Assembly (NCBI GenBank): GCA_032191485.1
Contig: JAVDOI010000007.1
Coordinates: 9,112,642-9,176,641 of the forward strand
Source: Leptoclinus maculatus
Taxonomy: Eukaryota > Chordata > Actinopteri > Perciformes > Stichaeidae
Direction: 5' to 3'
DNA: 64,000 bases
Shown here: positions 41,940 through 55,591 of the stretch, piece after piece
Numbering within the stretch: position 1 is the stretch's first letter
How the letters are laid out: each line of letters begins with the position of its first letter
Made by a program: the position numbers and the translations under genes
Notes under the pieces: generated by a model
What the model saw: the letters and a program-made list of their open reading frames with translations, nothing else
What the model was told of the DNA's origin: nothing
Databases searched by the model: none

Positions 41940-44900
41940 ATGAATGAGTGGGTGGGCCCTGACATCAATGTGGTGGGACCGCTGCAAATCCCACCCAGCG
42001 ATGAATTCTCCATTTCAGAGAGCTCCCACTTGTTTGGTAAGTCAACTTGGCAGGAGCCAGCTCACAGAAAGCCTGGAGTGTACAGCCACACAGTGGTGCT
42101 TTGAGCTAAATGCTAACATCAGTATGCTAACATTCAGTATGCTAACATTCTCACAGTATGCTAACATTCTCACAGTGACAACAGGAGAAACACGAGAAAA
42201 AGCTACGACCTGTTAACAATGCATTACGTAGTTTTAATACATTACATGCCAACCAGCACAAAAACAATACCATTGGAAAGTCAATTAGGATCCTTTTTTG
42301 TGGTGGGAACACAAATAAAATGCATCCACGTGACCTCGTGTGTGAGAAAGACTACTTATGGTGGGCTGGTGGGGCGGTGGATGGCCCAAACAACACAACA
42401 CAGGACTTTCAACCCAAAGTGTACCCAAAGAATCCCAAAGTGTTGATATAAACGGACGCGTTCATGGCATTTTTCCTAAACCTAACTAAGTGGATTTGTT
42501 GCCTATAAGCCTAAATTGACATACTTATTTCAAGCCCAACCATGATGCTTTTCCTTGTTGTCTAAACCTAACGTTCATTTTGTTGCTGAACTCTAAGTTT
42601 ACGCACTTATTTTAAGCCCAGCCATGATGTTTTCCTAAACCTAACTAAGGGATTTTGTGGCCTAAATCTAACGTTCATTTTATTGCGTAATGTCATCCCG
42701 ACTGAGAAAAAATAACAGCGCAGGCACAAAAGATACTTCCAATTGAAATACATTAGTTTGAAAGTCGTGCTGAGCGACACAAAAAAAAGGAAACTTCGTG
42801 TCCATGTTCACGAATCAATAGATTACATTTTGTGAATATTTCACAAACTGCCGTGAGACTGAGTTGGATGTTTAGCAGGTAAAATGTTTACCATGTTCTC
42901 TATCTTAATTAAGTCTATGTTTGCAGGTATTTGCTCCTAAACCAACGTAGTGAACAAATTGAAATGTTGACCTGCTGGTGCTAGATGAAAGTCAGGGGCC
43001 AACAAAAATGTATCGGCGCAAAGCTGTCTCGTTACCGATTCATTTATTCAACATAGACATGACAACATTTCCACCACAAATGATCTTCCTCAGGTAAAGA
43101 TGAAAGTGTGAGCACTCCTGTATACATAGGTGAGCTATGATGACATGTCACACATCAACTGGCATTTGGCTAATTACAGTAATAAGATACACAAAAGGAT
43201 AATATACCCAAACTGTTAAAACAAAAAGGGAAAGAAAGAAGAAAACTAACACAGTAAAAGGTATTTTAGAGAGTTGTAGATAGGATTACAACTAGTATGG
43301 TGTGAGGCTGATCTGTACATTTACTGTCACAACAACCAATCAACTACCTGCTATTATAGGCTGACTGCACAAGACACACCTCTAACCTGTTAGAGTGGGT
43401 TGTACCACCATAACACCACGTGCGGCACTTGAGAGTCAGTGAAAACTAGTTAGCAAGCAAGAAGAAAAGTGAAAAAGAAAGCAAAGAATAACTGAAATGT
43501 CCATCTGCTGTCTCTTGTGGGGACAGTGGTAGTAGTACAAATGTAAACTCAACTGAGCCAACTGAAAAAGGAGGTCAGAACTCAAAGACTCCAGGATCAC
43601 TGTATGTCCTGTATGAAAAAGAATATTGTCACAGTATCCACTTTTATATAATAAATTGTGTTATAAATGCATTTTTTTTCAAAATCAGTTATTCTGAACA
43701 CATTTGGAACATGAGATTTGGTAGCGGTGGAGGGATACAGTGCAGAGTTTATCTGATAGAAAAATACAAAAATGAAATCACATTTACAAACCAACAGAGC
43801 ACATCAACTTTAACCAATGATATCTTAGATTTTAAAGAATAATACAAACATGCATGCAGAAAATAATCACCCAACACCTGCAAAAAATGTATGGATGCAC
43901 ATGTCTTCTTATAGCTGCATGAACCAGCTCACATCCATCTCACCATACAGTGGCAGTCAGCTGGGACCATTGTCCAGATCTGGAAATGACTTCACACATT
44001 AGCCAGCTACTTGTAGATGTAAAGAAATGTAACCGTGTGGTTAATGAGTAGCCGTGGCCACCTTTGCTCCCCTTGGGATTTCTCAAGCGAGCGCCAAGGA
44101 GTCCAGTACTTGAGCTGCAGTTCTCACATCTTTAAAGGAAGGTTTCCCAACAAAATAAATAAATGGATGATAGTTTGTTAGTTAGAAGCAAAGGAAGGAC
44201 CGATCTACGAAACACAGCTGGACTGTTGGGATCAGGGAGTAAAGTCTCTGAATAGTTTGTGTGTTTGGTCGCACGGAGATGGCCATGGTCCAGACCAAGT
44301 CTTCAAGAGGTCAGCGTATACGTATACTTTACAGCTGTTGCATTCGTATTGGTGTGTCATGTTTGCTTTCGTGACAGATTTGATTTGAGGGACTATCTTT
44401 TCGACTAACTCCTGTTTTAAAAGGGAATATTATGTTGTGCATATGCAACACTTGTTCTCAAAACCAGTAGTCATGATACAGCACTGTAACCATGCTAACT
44501 ATCCTTTTATCTGTTTAAAAAGTGCCAACTTGTTTGGAGTGGAGGTTACAAGTCATTCAAAAAGATACAGTGTGCTCTGTGAAAGCGAGTTGTTAATCAT
44601 TTATGGGTTTATAATGTCTGTTGTGAGGGTTACCGGCTACCGCTGAGCCACTGCCTATTCTTCTGCAGGTAAGCACTTGAAATAATAAATAATCTTGTGG
44701 CAGTTTATGACAGAGGTTTTTTTTATAGAAGGTATCATATTGCAGACTGTAAAGCCCCTGAGACAACATACATTATTTCTGGGTGTAAAAATAAAAGTAA
44801 CTCGACTTGACATTAATCAAAATGTATTTCCTTTGAAGCTATTTGACTGCGTCTGACACTTGAGCTTCATCATTGTTATTCAAGGAACCAGTCCAAATTA

Positions 44901-47026
44901 TTAAAGCTGCACTAATCAATATTTTATACTAACAATGGGTCAAGTCACTACCTGTAACGTGAAAGGAGTCTCTGGTAGTGATGATCCCACAGACAATTAT
45001 CATCAGGCTCTGCACCCCACAGTTCTATGGAGTGTTTTAGCACTTTTTAGCAGTCATTGTTTTGAATTTCTGGTCCACAACTTCACTGTTGTGGCTCACT
45101 CTCATCACTCTTATTTGCATCCGGATGTAACAGGCAGCTGTTTTCAGCAAAAAAGCTATGATAACCCACTGTGAAATACCTGCCCTGCACCAAACGGCAG
45201 ACAAAGTTAGCAACTAGCTGGTGCAAGTGGAGTATTTAGCAGTTAGCACCAGATAGTTCCCTCAGGAGTCGGTGAAGACCAAAAACAGCTAAAATATAGT
45301 GAATATTTGACTTACATTCTTCCGGTGGCCAGACATCACACTCTTAAGGTGAGTATATGTCACTATGAATGTTGTGTTTGCAACTTGTTACACTGAAACA
45401 AACTTGTCTTTATTTTGGGATCTAAAAACTGACTTGACATTATTCCAAACAACCTTCCTTTGGGATTTGACTGCTTTGTGACATTTTAGCTTAGTCCAAG
45501 GTATATCATGTTAAGTTATATCAAGTTCACTTAGTGTGAAAGTGTATTCTTGACTTTTAAATGGGTATATATCTTAAGTCAAGGTCCATTTGCAAGCTTT
45601 TACAAAGCTTTCAACCTTTTCTCAGCTGAAATGGAGATGACTTCAGCTGTTAATATTTGGTTCCATATTTACGCCATGTTATGACAACTGAGCTATCTCC
45701 ATTCACTAAAATAGTCCACGAGACGCAACTAGAATCTAAGAAAAAATACAAGTAAATGGACCTTGAGTTAAAGACTCTGTACATGCAGTTTTATAATCCC
45801 TCTCCTATTTCTCTTAGATATCCTGGCAGATCAAGGCAGTCCTCTCCTGCAGGATCCCGACATCTTACCCTTCACCGGCTATCCCAGCATGCAGTATTCG
45901 TCCATGGAGCCGACCATGTCTTCCACACCATACTACTCCAGTCAGAACTACTACCCTCAGTACCATGCAGACGAATGGTTCTCACACACAGGGATATATG
46001 AACTGAGGAAAGAACCCCTGGAGGTCGGCTATGATGCTGAGATGGAGGAGGTGTCCACTGTGGTGCCCGCCATGTGCAAGAGGACCCGGCACATGTCGCA
46101 GGCTGGAAGGGTCAAAGGGGAGGAACTGTGTGTGGTGTGTGGAGACAAGGCCTCTGGATACCACTATAATGCTCTCACCTGTGAGGGATGTAAAGGTGAG
46201 GAGGTAGTGACACAAGTTCTCTGGATTTTAGCCAGTTATTGACAAACAAACAGTTTTTAGCTGTTGCCTTTGGGGGCCATGACCTACCATTACATTGTTG
46301 ATCATATCTACAGACCAAACAGTAGCTGGTGAAGAGTTATTGACACATGAGCATTTGTATTTCATAGAGCCTTGGTAGTGTGGTTTGTGCTTTTTAGGCC
46401 TAACAGACAGACTGTCAGTAATATGCTTTAGTGCTGCATCTAATTTACGGTTTGTGTGCTGTCGATAAAATGAGATTAAGGGCCGTTCAACCACACTTTA
46501 CAACTATTACTACTACTGCTGTACACTGTTTATAATGTTGATTACATTCAAGGGAAAGGCAGTAAATCCATGCAATCATACAGTACCTCAAGGTCAGCTC
46601 CGACTTCTTGAGCTGAAGAAAAGATCAAGGCCGATTCCATATAAGCAAAGAATGTATGAGGAAATATTACAGTAACTATACAACCCATGTCCATGTAAAA
46701 TGTCATTGAGACATTGGGGTCGTGGCCTTCAGCTGCACCTCCCCTTGTTTCCCCGTGAATTTGCTGTGATTCCAGCCAAACCACTGGGTGAATGGATATG
46801 AGTGTAATTCCACACTATGAGGTAGGACAATGCCAGGAGTGCAGCGGCTCAGAGAATAGGCTCAGGTCTACCCGGTACTGCTGCCAGATTGGGTTCCCTC
46901 TCAGCTTTCTGTTGTACAATGCAGGAGCAACCTGAGCTCAGTTACGCTAGTTCATGTCATTCAGCTTAATGTTCCATGTCAGAATGTCTAATAACTCTTC
47001 CAAAGTTATTCTGTGTCTGTGTGTGT

Positions 47027-47125
<99 letters not shown>

Positions 47126-50100
47126 CCTGTTTGGGACATTGCCAGCCGTGTTCACAGGACTCTTTCTGTGACATTATTAGAACAGTGTGTAACCTACAAA
47201 TATTATTTATATCACATTTTCAATGATCCTTCCTATTAGTTAAACCGAAATATGCATAAAATACATACAGAGCAAAGAGAGAAGGAGATCAAACTCTTTA
47301 CGTATTATGTAAAAATAGATGGACCACAATGAAAACAAATCCTGAAAGTCCTAAATTCAAAACAGTACTCAAGTTATCTACTAAATGTTCTAAAAGCAGC
47401 TACAGTTTAGTTAATATTTTCCTAACAATGACTTAAATGACAATGTGTATGTGATAAATTATACACTAATGAAAACTTAGTTATGAAAATCATATTCCAT
47501 TTCTGCCAATAAATACCCCTAAATCCTACACACTGCTGCTTTAAGTATCAAAATAATGAGCACTCGACATGCAGAATGGGCTCTTTCAAAGAGTTGTATT
47601 ACAATATATATTTACAATTGTTTTATTATTATTCCTTGTACATTTATTGAGTAAGAAGCCATCTACTGTTGCTGTTGGTTGAGATGGAGAACATTTGGAT
47701 TGCATCATGTCTATAAAATAAATGCAAATAACTAGCAACTACAACTGGCATTAAATGTAGTTAGAAACATAAATTAAAAGTTTAATCTGAAATGTATTGG
47801 AGCAGAGGTATAAAGTAGTATTACATGGAAATCACATCGGGAATTAACTCAAAAAGAGTACTTATGTGAATGTACTTTAGTGTGGCCCAACAGACTGTCA
47901 GTACTCCATAATGTACAACATGGCTTTGTATCTGCATCTTCTGTGCCTGGCTCACACTAACAACTTGTTTCATCAATCAGGTTTCTTCAGAAGAAGCATA
48001 ACCAAGAACGCTGTGTACAAATGCAAGAGTGGCGGAAACTGTGAAATGGACATGTACATGCGCAGGAAATGCCAGGAGTGTCGGCTAAGAAAGTGCAAGG
48101 AGATGGGCATGCTGGCTGAATGTGAGTATCATTGGTTTAATGTTAATGCTGACAGGATGCAGAAACAATTAATGGGATGGGAAATTTAAGAATTGTGGAC
48201 ACATTTATGTTTACTATCAACCATCAATTCAAACTGATTTGCACCCTCCAATGCACACAGTGTACTGTCTATTTAGTCGAGTCAAGACAGGCTGTCAAAG
48301 GTTGCCGTGGTGAGCCCTCATTTTCCATTCTGACATGGCCTGTTGAATTTAACTGGATTAACTGGGTGTAACATAATCACACGACAGAAAAGTCCAGCCT
48401 TTGTTACTGTTACAGGAATCGAAGCAGTTAAACAGACACCTTGAGATCAATTCAGAGAAATTGACACCTACAAAGTGGCTGATGTCATTAAAAAGCCATT
48501 TTCTATGGAAAACCCCTTTCTATTTGGGAATTTAGTCTTCTGTATTTACACAAGCTGAGCATACCTTAATGTGAAGATGGAACTTGCATGTATGAACATG
48601 TACTGATGATTAATTATTGGGTCTATTAAGAGCTGTCGGTTGAAAACAGCCGGAGGATGGTTGCTCATAAATACTGCAGGCAAGTTGTGATGAATATTGC
48701 AGGGTGGCAGGCATTCACGACTCCACCTGTTGGAGCAATAAGAGCTTTTCAAGACAAATTTTTTAGATAAATTAAACTTGTTGTGGGAAAAGACAGATGT
48801 TAATTTACTGGAGAAACTGATTTTGTACTCACTCAACTTTCCCTTCAAGTCTTGAGAGAAATTATTTTCTTATTGAATTTAGAAAGTCAAATGGAAACGT
48901 AGGTTGCAACAGCAATGATGTTAAAATTGAAGTTAAGATTATGCAGCATTGGTACTAACTAATGCCATTGTGGGCTCATAATAGATGTAAATAAACATTT
49001 ACCAATGCTGTTGAATAGCTGTGAGGTATTTAACACACATAGTGAAGCCTTCATCACCACTGGCAGGCCTGCTGACAGAGATCCAGTGTAAGTCTAAAAG
49101 GCTGCGGAAGAACACCAAGGCCTCCCCGGGACAGTCGACCGGAGACGAGACAGAGGGGGCGGACAACACAGACAACAAACAGGTTTCCTCAACCACCAAA
49201 CTGTCAAGGGTAATCACAACTTCAGCCGTGTCGTGGAAATTTGCACTTCTTCTTCCTTCATTTATTTCTCAAAGATTCTGTGAGTCTGTCACTTAAACTG
49301 TGAAAGATTAAATGTCACTCACCAGTTAACGATGTGTTCTGTTTTCTCTTCAGGAAAAAGTCGAAATCACCAAAGAGCAGCGGGCTCTCATGAAAGCCAT
49401 CGTAGATGCTTACAACAGACATCAAATTCCTCAAGACATAGCCAAGAAACTGGTATATCCTCAATATCACTTTAAACTTTACTTTTCTTTAACTACTTGA
49501 ACCAGTGACATTTAAAGATCCAATAGATGAGTTCAAGAAGTTAGCATCAGAGGGTGCAGCTCAAATACACAAAGCCAGTACAGAAGGACGCCACACTGGG
49601 ACAATTTGTCTGACATCTAAATGTCAGATATACTGAAGTTCACATGGCATGCTACCTCTGATGCTTCTATACCTATTAAACAAGGTAGTTTGCTGCCGGT
49701 GGAGTTTATGCAGCTTGGTGTGTCTTCTCTCTGTTGATCTGACATTTTTCAGTGCTGTTTACTCTTGTTTCGTCCCTCCAGCTGCAAGAGCAGTACAGCC
49801 CAGAGGAAAACTTCCTTCTATTGACAGAAATGGCAACAAGTCAAGTTCAAGTTTTGGTGGAATTTACAAAAAATATTCCAGGTATTGTTCCCTAGTTTGC
49901 ATGGATTATAGAATATAGACTTGCATAGTATATACTATGGATGATGACATACCACACTGATAGTATGATTCCTTGCTGGATGTAATGAGTGTTTTGTTGC
50001 CCTTGGCAGGCTTTCTCTCTCTGGATCGTGAGGATCAGATCGCTCTGCTGAAGGGTTCGGCCGTAGAGGCCATGTTTCTACGCTCAGCTCAGGTTTTCAG

Positions 50101-50785
50101 CAGAAAGATGCCCAACGGACACACAGACGTTTTGGAGGAGAGGATACGCAAGAGTGGTGAGTCAACTGAAGAGGAAATATAAAGCACTCTCTGGTACAAC
50201 ATACTGTACTTTTCGATTGAACAGCCAAAATTGAAATGGTGCAACCCCACAAATCCTTGTGGTTTCAAAAGAAATTCCTTCTACACTTTTTCAAAATATT
50301 CTTAGTAAATTCAAAGTGTGGAACTATAATATCTTTGCTCTGAATTGATAACCTTCAAGACTCTTTAGTGCTTTGTTCTACCAGCAGGCTGCACATGCAG
50401 CATCATGACATTTGTAGTTCCACCTGCAGCCAAGCAGCCAGGTTTAGTCAGATCATCCTTTAATAATTGATCTGCCTGATCTGTCTGATGTAGCTTGGAG
50501 ATATGTGCTGACCTGTTGATCTCTGACTGGGTGTAGGTTACACATGCACACACACCCTTAGTGGGTACAGTTTCACTGTGAGGACGAGGGAACCCAGTTC
50601 TTCAGTGGCACTGGGTAACATTTATTAAAACACACACATATAAGTCTGTTTTTGCAGTCTCTGTTTACACATAACTCCCATATCAAATAGTTTACCAGCT
50701 TGGTGGGTTTAAGAAGTCATTTATATGTATGCAAGGTGTCATTATGTCAACTAGGTTGGACAGTTAGACAGACAGTGATGGCAGC

Positions 50786-50819
<34 letters not shown>

Positions 50820-52832
50820 TCACTGGGTCCCTCGGTGCAGCTCTGGTGTGAATGGTGGGGATAAGAGACATTCACACTAAAGGCCAGTCTGGAAGAATAA
50901 GGGAGCAAAGCTGTCTGAAGAGACCATTGTCCCTTATCAAAACATCAAGAGTGCCATTGTCCACTTCTCTCCCTCCGAGCCCCTGTGGCATTTCTGAATG
51001 CTTGATGATGTGTCCGAACAGACAGACACACACACTCTGCTAGAATAAAGAGCATCGGAAAGTAGGAACTGTTGCCAGTGTGCAAGAGCAAACTGGATGC
51101 AAACATTTGAAATTATCTACAGAGCAGTTTGTAATGATCATCCGCATTTATTATTGAATCATTACATAAAGAAAAAAAGCAGAGTAGTTTATATTTTATT
51201 ATTTGATATAGGTCTATATTTTGGCCATTTTGCACTTAAGGATTTACATGACAGACCAGAAAGGGAGGAGAGAGAGGGGAAGACATGCTGCAAATTGCCA
51301 GGGGTCGGATTCGAACCCCGGCGGCTGCAGTAAGGACTCAACTTGGGTACATGGGGGCCCACTCTAACAGGTGATCTACCTTGGCACCCAGTCTCCCCAA
51401 AATCTGTCCCACTTTAGAGATAAATGAGGCGGATCCCCCTTCTACTGAATTGCAACTATTGTATTTTAATTTGTGCAAATGTATGACCAGGATATATATG
51501 ATCAAAGCTGAGTTAAGACACAATGCAATCAAAGTATTTCAGTTGTAATATTCTTGTGGAATAATGTACATTACAACACTGATCCAACCCCTCATTTTAC
51601 AGTTAAGATTTTACAATTGAAATGACTTCTATCTCTCTAAAATTCACTCCTTTTCTTCTTTTTATCTTAGTAAATCGTGGATATCACTGAGGTTCATAAA
51701 TAAATTGTACAGTATATTCATAAACACTCTTTATCCTCTTTTTCTTACATGTATTCCTCCTCCTCTCTTGTTCTCCAGTTCTGTTTGAATGATCAGTGTA
51801 CCAGAAATGTATCCTGTCATAACAATCATAACAGAATACTTACTTTACTTGGAGAATTAAACTTGCTGCTTTCCTTTGGTGCAGACTTGAGTTTATTTTC
51901 CTCGTGATCATATTATAGAATACTACAGATTAGGCAGGACAGTTGGTTGAATGTCCTGGCTCAAAGTGCAGACTGTTATGTAAGAGAAGCTCCTTCTACT
52001 CTCTCTCGTGTTCTTCATTCTGTATTGTTGGGTGCATATATTTTATCAGATAAAACTACACGTGTTCTTAGCATTGGTTTAACTGTGTTAACTGATCTCA
52101 TCATGGTGAATAACAACAATAGTTGCCTCTGAATTTAACAACTTTGCTCCTGCTTTTTTATGTTGTGTCTGTCGTAACCACTTATCTTTGATCCAGACTA
52201 AGGAATTGTTAATGTAGTACTGTAGATGTACTGAAACGAGTGTAAGTAATTAAACCAGGGCTTAAAAGACAGCCCATTGTGTTATCACTGATTCAAAGTC
52301 TGTGTTTGACTCGACCTTATCATAACGTTTTGAAGGGGAGCTTTTGAAAATCGCATACATTTCTTTCTGCAGGTATGCCCAATGAATTCATGACACCCAT
52401 GTTCAACTTTTACAAAAGCATCGGTGAACTCCACATGGTGCAGGAGGAACAGGCTATCCTCACTGCCATAACCATCCTGACGCCAGGTGAGCCAGCATCA
52501 ACGGCTTTTTCGATGATCCAGAAGTATTTTGTAATAACACTATGAAAGGTTTTTTTTTTGTATTCGAAAATGCTAATGTATCATCCTCTCCAGATCGGCC
52601 TTACGTCAAGGATCATCAGGCTGTCGAGAGGCTTCAGGAGTCCATGCTGGTCGTGCTGAGGAAGCTGTGTGTCCTGCAGCATCCACAGGAGCTGCAGTAC
52701 TTTGCTCGTCTCCTGGGCCGTCTGACGGAGCTGAGAACACTCAGCCACTACCACGCAGAGATGCTCACGTCCTGGAGAATGAACGACCATAAATTTACGC
52801 CACTGCTCTGTGAGATATGGGACGTGCAGTGA
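41940..52832 (+). CDS. nr1h4: Farnesoid X receptor (bile-acid nuclear receptor)
   Basis: Ligand-activated transcription factor that binds bile acids, pairs with RXR and controls bile-acid and lipid genes in the nucleus. Nine coding exons: 41940-42036, 45818-46195, 47981-48121, 49067-49209, 49354-49452, 49782-49881, 50010-50156, 52373-52486, 52594-52832. All have GT/AG ends and matching phase, giving 485 aa (human isoforms 472-486). Exon 1 starts MNEWVGPDINVV and ends in DEFSISESSHLF, matching the family's DEFSFSENLF-like segment. The DNA-binding domain spans about residues 137-202, with C4 fingers starting C137-x2-C140 and a P-box CEGCKG. The ligand-binding domain covers about 245-485 and ends with the AF-2 helix PLLCEIWDVQ. 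The mammalian four-residue MYTG insert after the DNA-binding domain is absent. A polyadenylation signal is at 53263-53268. Confidence 0.97.
42092..42180 (+). repeat. CAGTATGCTAACATTCTCA tandem units
   Basis: Three to four units of about 12-20 bp, each with TATGCTAACATTC, follow GTGCTTTGAGCTAAATGCTA. It begins only 56 bp after the nr1h4 exon 1 donor. Confidence 0.75.
42464..42690 (+). repeat. Two-unit CCTAAACCTAACTAAG repeat
   Basis: Two units of about 160 bp, plus internal shorter repeats, each with TTTTCCTAAACCTAACTAAG, a GCCTAAATC-like part, AACGTTCATTTT and CTTATTTCAAGCCCA. Repeats with CCTAAACCTAAC cores are common in fish introns. Confidence 0.6.
44903..45340. repeat. Dispersed teleost repeat (TTAAAGCTGCACTAATCAAT type)
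   Basis: I recognise the opening GCTGCACTAATCAATATTTT, the central ACAATGGGTCAAGTCACTAC and the later CCCTCAGGAGTCGGTG as parts of a repeat frequent in perciform fishes. The ends are approximate and the class is unknown; it could be a MITE. The open frame inside it has no gene features. Confidence 0.55.
47013..47124. repeat. (GT)n microsatellite
   Basis: More than 45 GT units with one GA interruption near the start, in nr1h4 intron 2. Confidence 0.95.
47440..47545 (+). repeat. Tail of a dispersed teleost repeat
   Basis: Reads TTATACACTAATGAAAACTT ... CATTTCTGCCAATAAATACC ... CCTAAATCCTACACACTGCT. This is the end of the same repeat type as that at about 59140-59470, whose end reads CTGCCAGTGAATTC ... 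CACTGGACCTTTTAAAGG, but in a more typical version. Confidence 0.55.
50788..50817. repeat. Short (GT)n microsatellite
   Basis: About 14 GT units in nr1h4 intron 7. Confidence 0.9.
51248..51398 (-). repeat. tRNA-derived SINE
   Basis: On the minus strand, from about 51398: GGGTGCCAAGGTAGATCACC, then TGTTAGAGTGGGC (A-box-like), GTACCCAAGTTGAGTCCTTA, then a B box GGGGTTCGAATCCGACCCC and CAATTTGCAGCATGTCTTCC, ending in a CTCTCTC-rich tail. This is the layout of teleost tRNA-related SINEs. It lies in nr1h4 intron 7, antisense to the gene. Confidence 0.75.
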
Positions 52833-54518
52833 CACACCAGGAGAGGAGGAGAAAGCAGTAACGTTGGGATGAAAACATGAACATTTCAACTTGCAAGACA
52901 AAGTCATGGCCCAACTACAGTGCATATTTATTTTGAATGATGTGAGGATGTGGAATGAAATCCCTGCACCACCTGTTGATGGCATTTGTTATGATTCAGT
53001 GAGTGGTTTAGATTATTGCTTGTGTTTATTCTGCTCATGCATTTATTTTATGACTCACAGTCCCAACATCTTTATGTGTATCCAACTCATCGTTGTCTCA
53101 CTGTTGAGATGTTATGACAGGGTTTTCAGTGCAAAGAGGAAACTTCTTTTTACTATTTACATCATGTAAAACATCCTGAAGTCCAACAAGTACAAACTGA
53201 AGCTTATTCACAGCAAAGATGGTGCTCATAAGAAATGTAAAGTTATAAGTCCTTTCTGCCTCAATAAACAAGGTTTACGTTGGAACATTCTTCAGATTAT
53301 TTTCATGCCTGTTATATTCCTCTTTGGGAGTTCACATACAGACATAACATGCGATACATCTGAAAATAATATCTTTCTGAAACTTTATCACAATAAATTA
53401 AACCAAAAATGTTACTAAAACAGCAATTGACTAAATATTAGAATAAGAATGTCGAGTGGTTTTCCTGATGAAATGCTGTCTTCCACTATATGACCTGCAA
53501 AAAAATGACTTATGCGTTATTTATGCCCACATTTAACCGTTTTTTGAATCGCTAATATTTAATTTCAGTGGGGTATCAGAACAAATACCATAACTGTGTT
53601 TTTGCATGTTTTAGCCATTTTTATATAATTAAAGAACATCCAACACAGACTTCTATCCATATTTCTTTCATGCTACACTGCTATTATTGCTGTAGATGTT
53701 ATTAAGCGTAGTAGTTGTAGTAGCAATGATGCTTTAGCTAGCAGAAGCTTTTATACTTGGAGCAGCAACACCACCACCTGGAGTACTCGGGTCCATGTTT
53801 GGAGAACTGTGTTAGAGGAATGAAGACGTCATCAGTTACATCAGCTAACTTTGCATTTGAGTTCAGACAACATTAATTGAACTGACAGTGAATTTATGTA
53901 CTGTTAGCTTTGGACTTAGAAGAAACAAGACCTTTTAAATTCATTGAAGCATATGAATTTATTTAGTTTCCTGAAATGCACATAAAACATCACAAGAGAT
54001 ACATATATATCTACAATATAAAAATTCCATAACATGACCATCACCACTGACATGACAATGATGTGTTTCTAAATATCATGTTTACAGTAAGTAGATTTTA
54101 ATAAACTATACATAATTTACATAATATTTCTTGGCATGCAATATCTAAATACAAATTATTTTAAAGGTAAATATATTTATGAACCAAACCCCAATTTAAA
54201 TGACAAGTTTTTATACAAACTGAATTTATTTTAGTTCTTACAGCTAATTGCACTTAAAGGACAAAAATAACCATGTTGCTGGTTAGTGTCCATAATTGTA
54301 TCATAGCACCATCCAGTGGAGTAATTTGGCAACAAATGTTATACGTGGAGTTACACTATTTACTGAGGATAAAATAAACAAAAAGCAAACAAACAAAGCA
54401 TTAAATGTAGTTAAACTGACCATCGTATATGTTCGTCTGCACCATCAACAAAGACACATTCTACAGATTTTCTACAATGTTATGAAATGCTATATTGTGT
54501 TATGAAGGGTTAAGACAT
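52833..54518. other. nr1h4 3' UTR, then intergenic and c1qtnf4 3' UTR
   Basis: nr1h4 probably ends near 53285, after AATAAA at 53263-53268. The convergent c1qtnf4 3' end is likely marked by TTTATT at 54225-54230 (AATAAA on the minus strand). Between them the sequence is AT-rich with no gene visible. Confidence 0.5.
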
Positions 54519-55591
54519 TCAGAGGTAAGTTCTGTCCTGAGTGGTGGCAGGTGGGAGTGTTTCTGCATCAGGATAAACCAGGAAGCCAGAAAAGGTAGTG
54601 TACCTCCCCTGGTTGCTGTAGACAGCATAACGCTCATCCTGCTGACTGTACAGCCACACACTGTCGTCCCGGCGGAGAGACAGCAGCAAGCTCTGACTTT
54701 GCATCTCCCTTCTCTTCGATGTGTCCTCATCAAACACCATCGCCTGCACTTCGCCCTTCCCGGTCATCAGCTTCACAGAAACAGCCTTACGAGGATGTTT
54801 CCCCACGGTGAAGGCGAAGAAGTAAGCGCCTGGGAAGTGGCAGGTGAACACGCCTGCGGTTTTGTTGAAATGGCCCCCGATGTTGACGTATTCCACATCG
54901 AAGGTCAGAGGTGGCTTGTCCTGCTGCCTGATGCTCTGACCCATGAGTGTGGAGGTCCGTGCCACAGAGAAGGCAGACCGTGGCTGCTCTGGCGCCTGAC
55001 TTCTGGCCAAGGGGTCAGACTGGGGGGGGCAGTTTGGGTGGGACAGCCCTGATGGGGACAGGTGGTTGCTGACGTAGCCGTTTGGGGAAATGTCCGGAAA
55101 GACAAGGTAACCAGAGAAGGTGATGTAAGGGCCGGCATTGCTGTACAAAGCATATTGAGGACTCTGCTGTAAAAGCAGCCACACTGTGTCCATTTCCTTC
55201 AAACTGATCATTACACTTTGGCTTTGAAGTTTCCTTCCTTTCTTGCGGTAGTCATCAAACGCTATAGCCTGCACCTCCTCTCCATTCTTCACCAGTATCA
55301 CAGAAAGCATTTTCTTTGGAAACTTACCCACGGAGAAAGAGAAGTAGTAAGCCCCAGGGATGCGGCAGCGGAAGTGACCGGTGTCTGGATTGAAATCCCC
55401 TCCAATGTTGACCATGAGCCTGTTGAAGGTCACTGACTTCTGCTTGCCTCCCACTACACTGCTGGTTCGTGTGGCAGAGAAAGCAGAGCGGACACCTGTT
55501 GTTGCTGGAGGGGCATATAGAGGTGAAGCTGGTCCACAGCAGGCGATCATGATGAATACACACGCCAGGTAGCACCGTGTGCTCCACTGAG
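54519..55591 (-). CDS. c1qtnf4: C1q and TNF related 4-like, two C1q domains
   Basis: Secreted signalling protein of the C1q/TNF superfamily. Minus-strand last exon; the frame runs open to a Met at 55637. However, a strong acceptor, CTTTTTTAG|CTCAGTGG, on the minus strand places the exon start at 55591, so the start codon is probably in an unseen upstream exon. The hydrophobic YLACVFIMIACCG is signal-peptide-like. Two gC1q domains follow without a collagen stem. The first begins RSAFSATRTSS and contains NIGGDFNPDTGHFRCRIPGA; the second begins RSAFSVARTS and contains NIGGHFNKTAGVFTCHFPGA. Each ends in a TFSGYLVFP or TFSGFLVYP strand. Two tandem C1q domains with no collagen are the distinguishing mark of C1QTNF4 (human 329 aa; about 357 aa here). 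A Pro/Ser/Asn-rich linker of about 30 residues separates them. It is convergent with nr1h4 and divergent from ube2n. Confidence 0.9.

Larger units (their letters stand above)
42037..45817 (+). other. nr1h4 intron 1 with several dispersed repeats
   Basis: Holds the TGCTAACAT repeat, a CCTAAACCTAACTAAG repeat and a teleost repeat at about 44903-45340 (each listed). No coding sequence is seen. A sequence at about 43020-43100 ending in AAATGATCTTCCTCAGGT resembles another common fish repeat. An alternative promoter or first exon could lie here, as in mammals, but I cannot point to one. Confidence 0.4.

Noticed and set aside
44935..45174. 79-codon plus-strand frame in nr1h4 intron 1
   Set aside because: It falls within a dispersed teleost repeat and has no coding features.
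45756..46001. Start of nr1h4 at the ATG at 45756
   Set aside because: That frame differs from the receptor frame, and a clear acceptor TCTCTTAG lies at 45810-45817; the exon at 41940-42036 supplies the start.
51248..51398. A tRNA gene on the minus strand
   Set aside because: A- and B-box-like sequences are present, but the spacing and flanking CT-rich tail match a tRNA-derived SINE, and no clover-leaf with an anticodon arm is evident.
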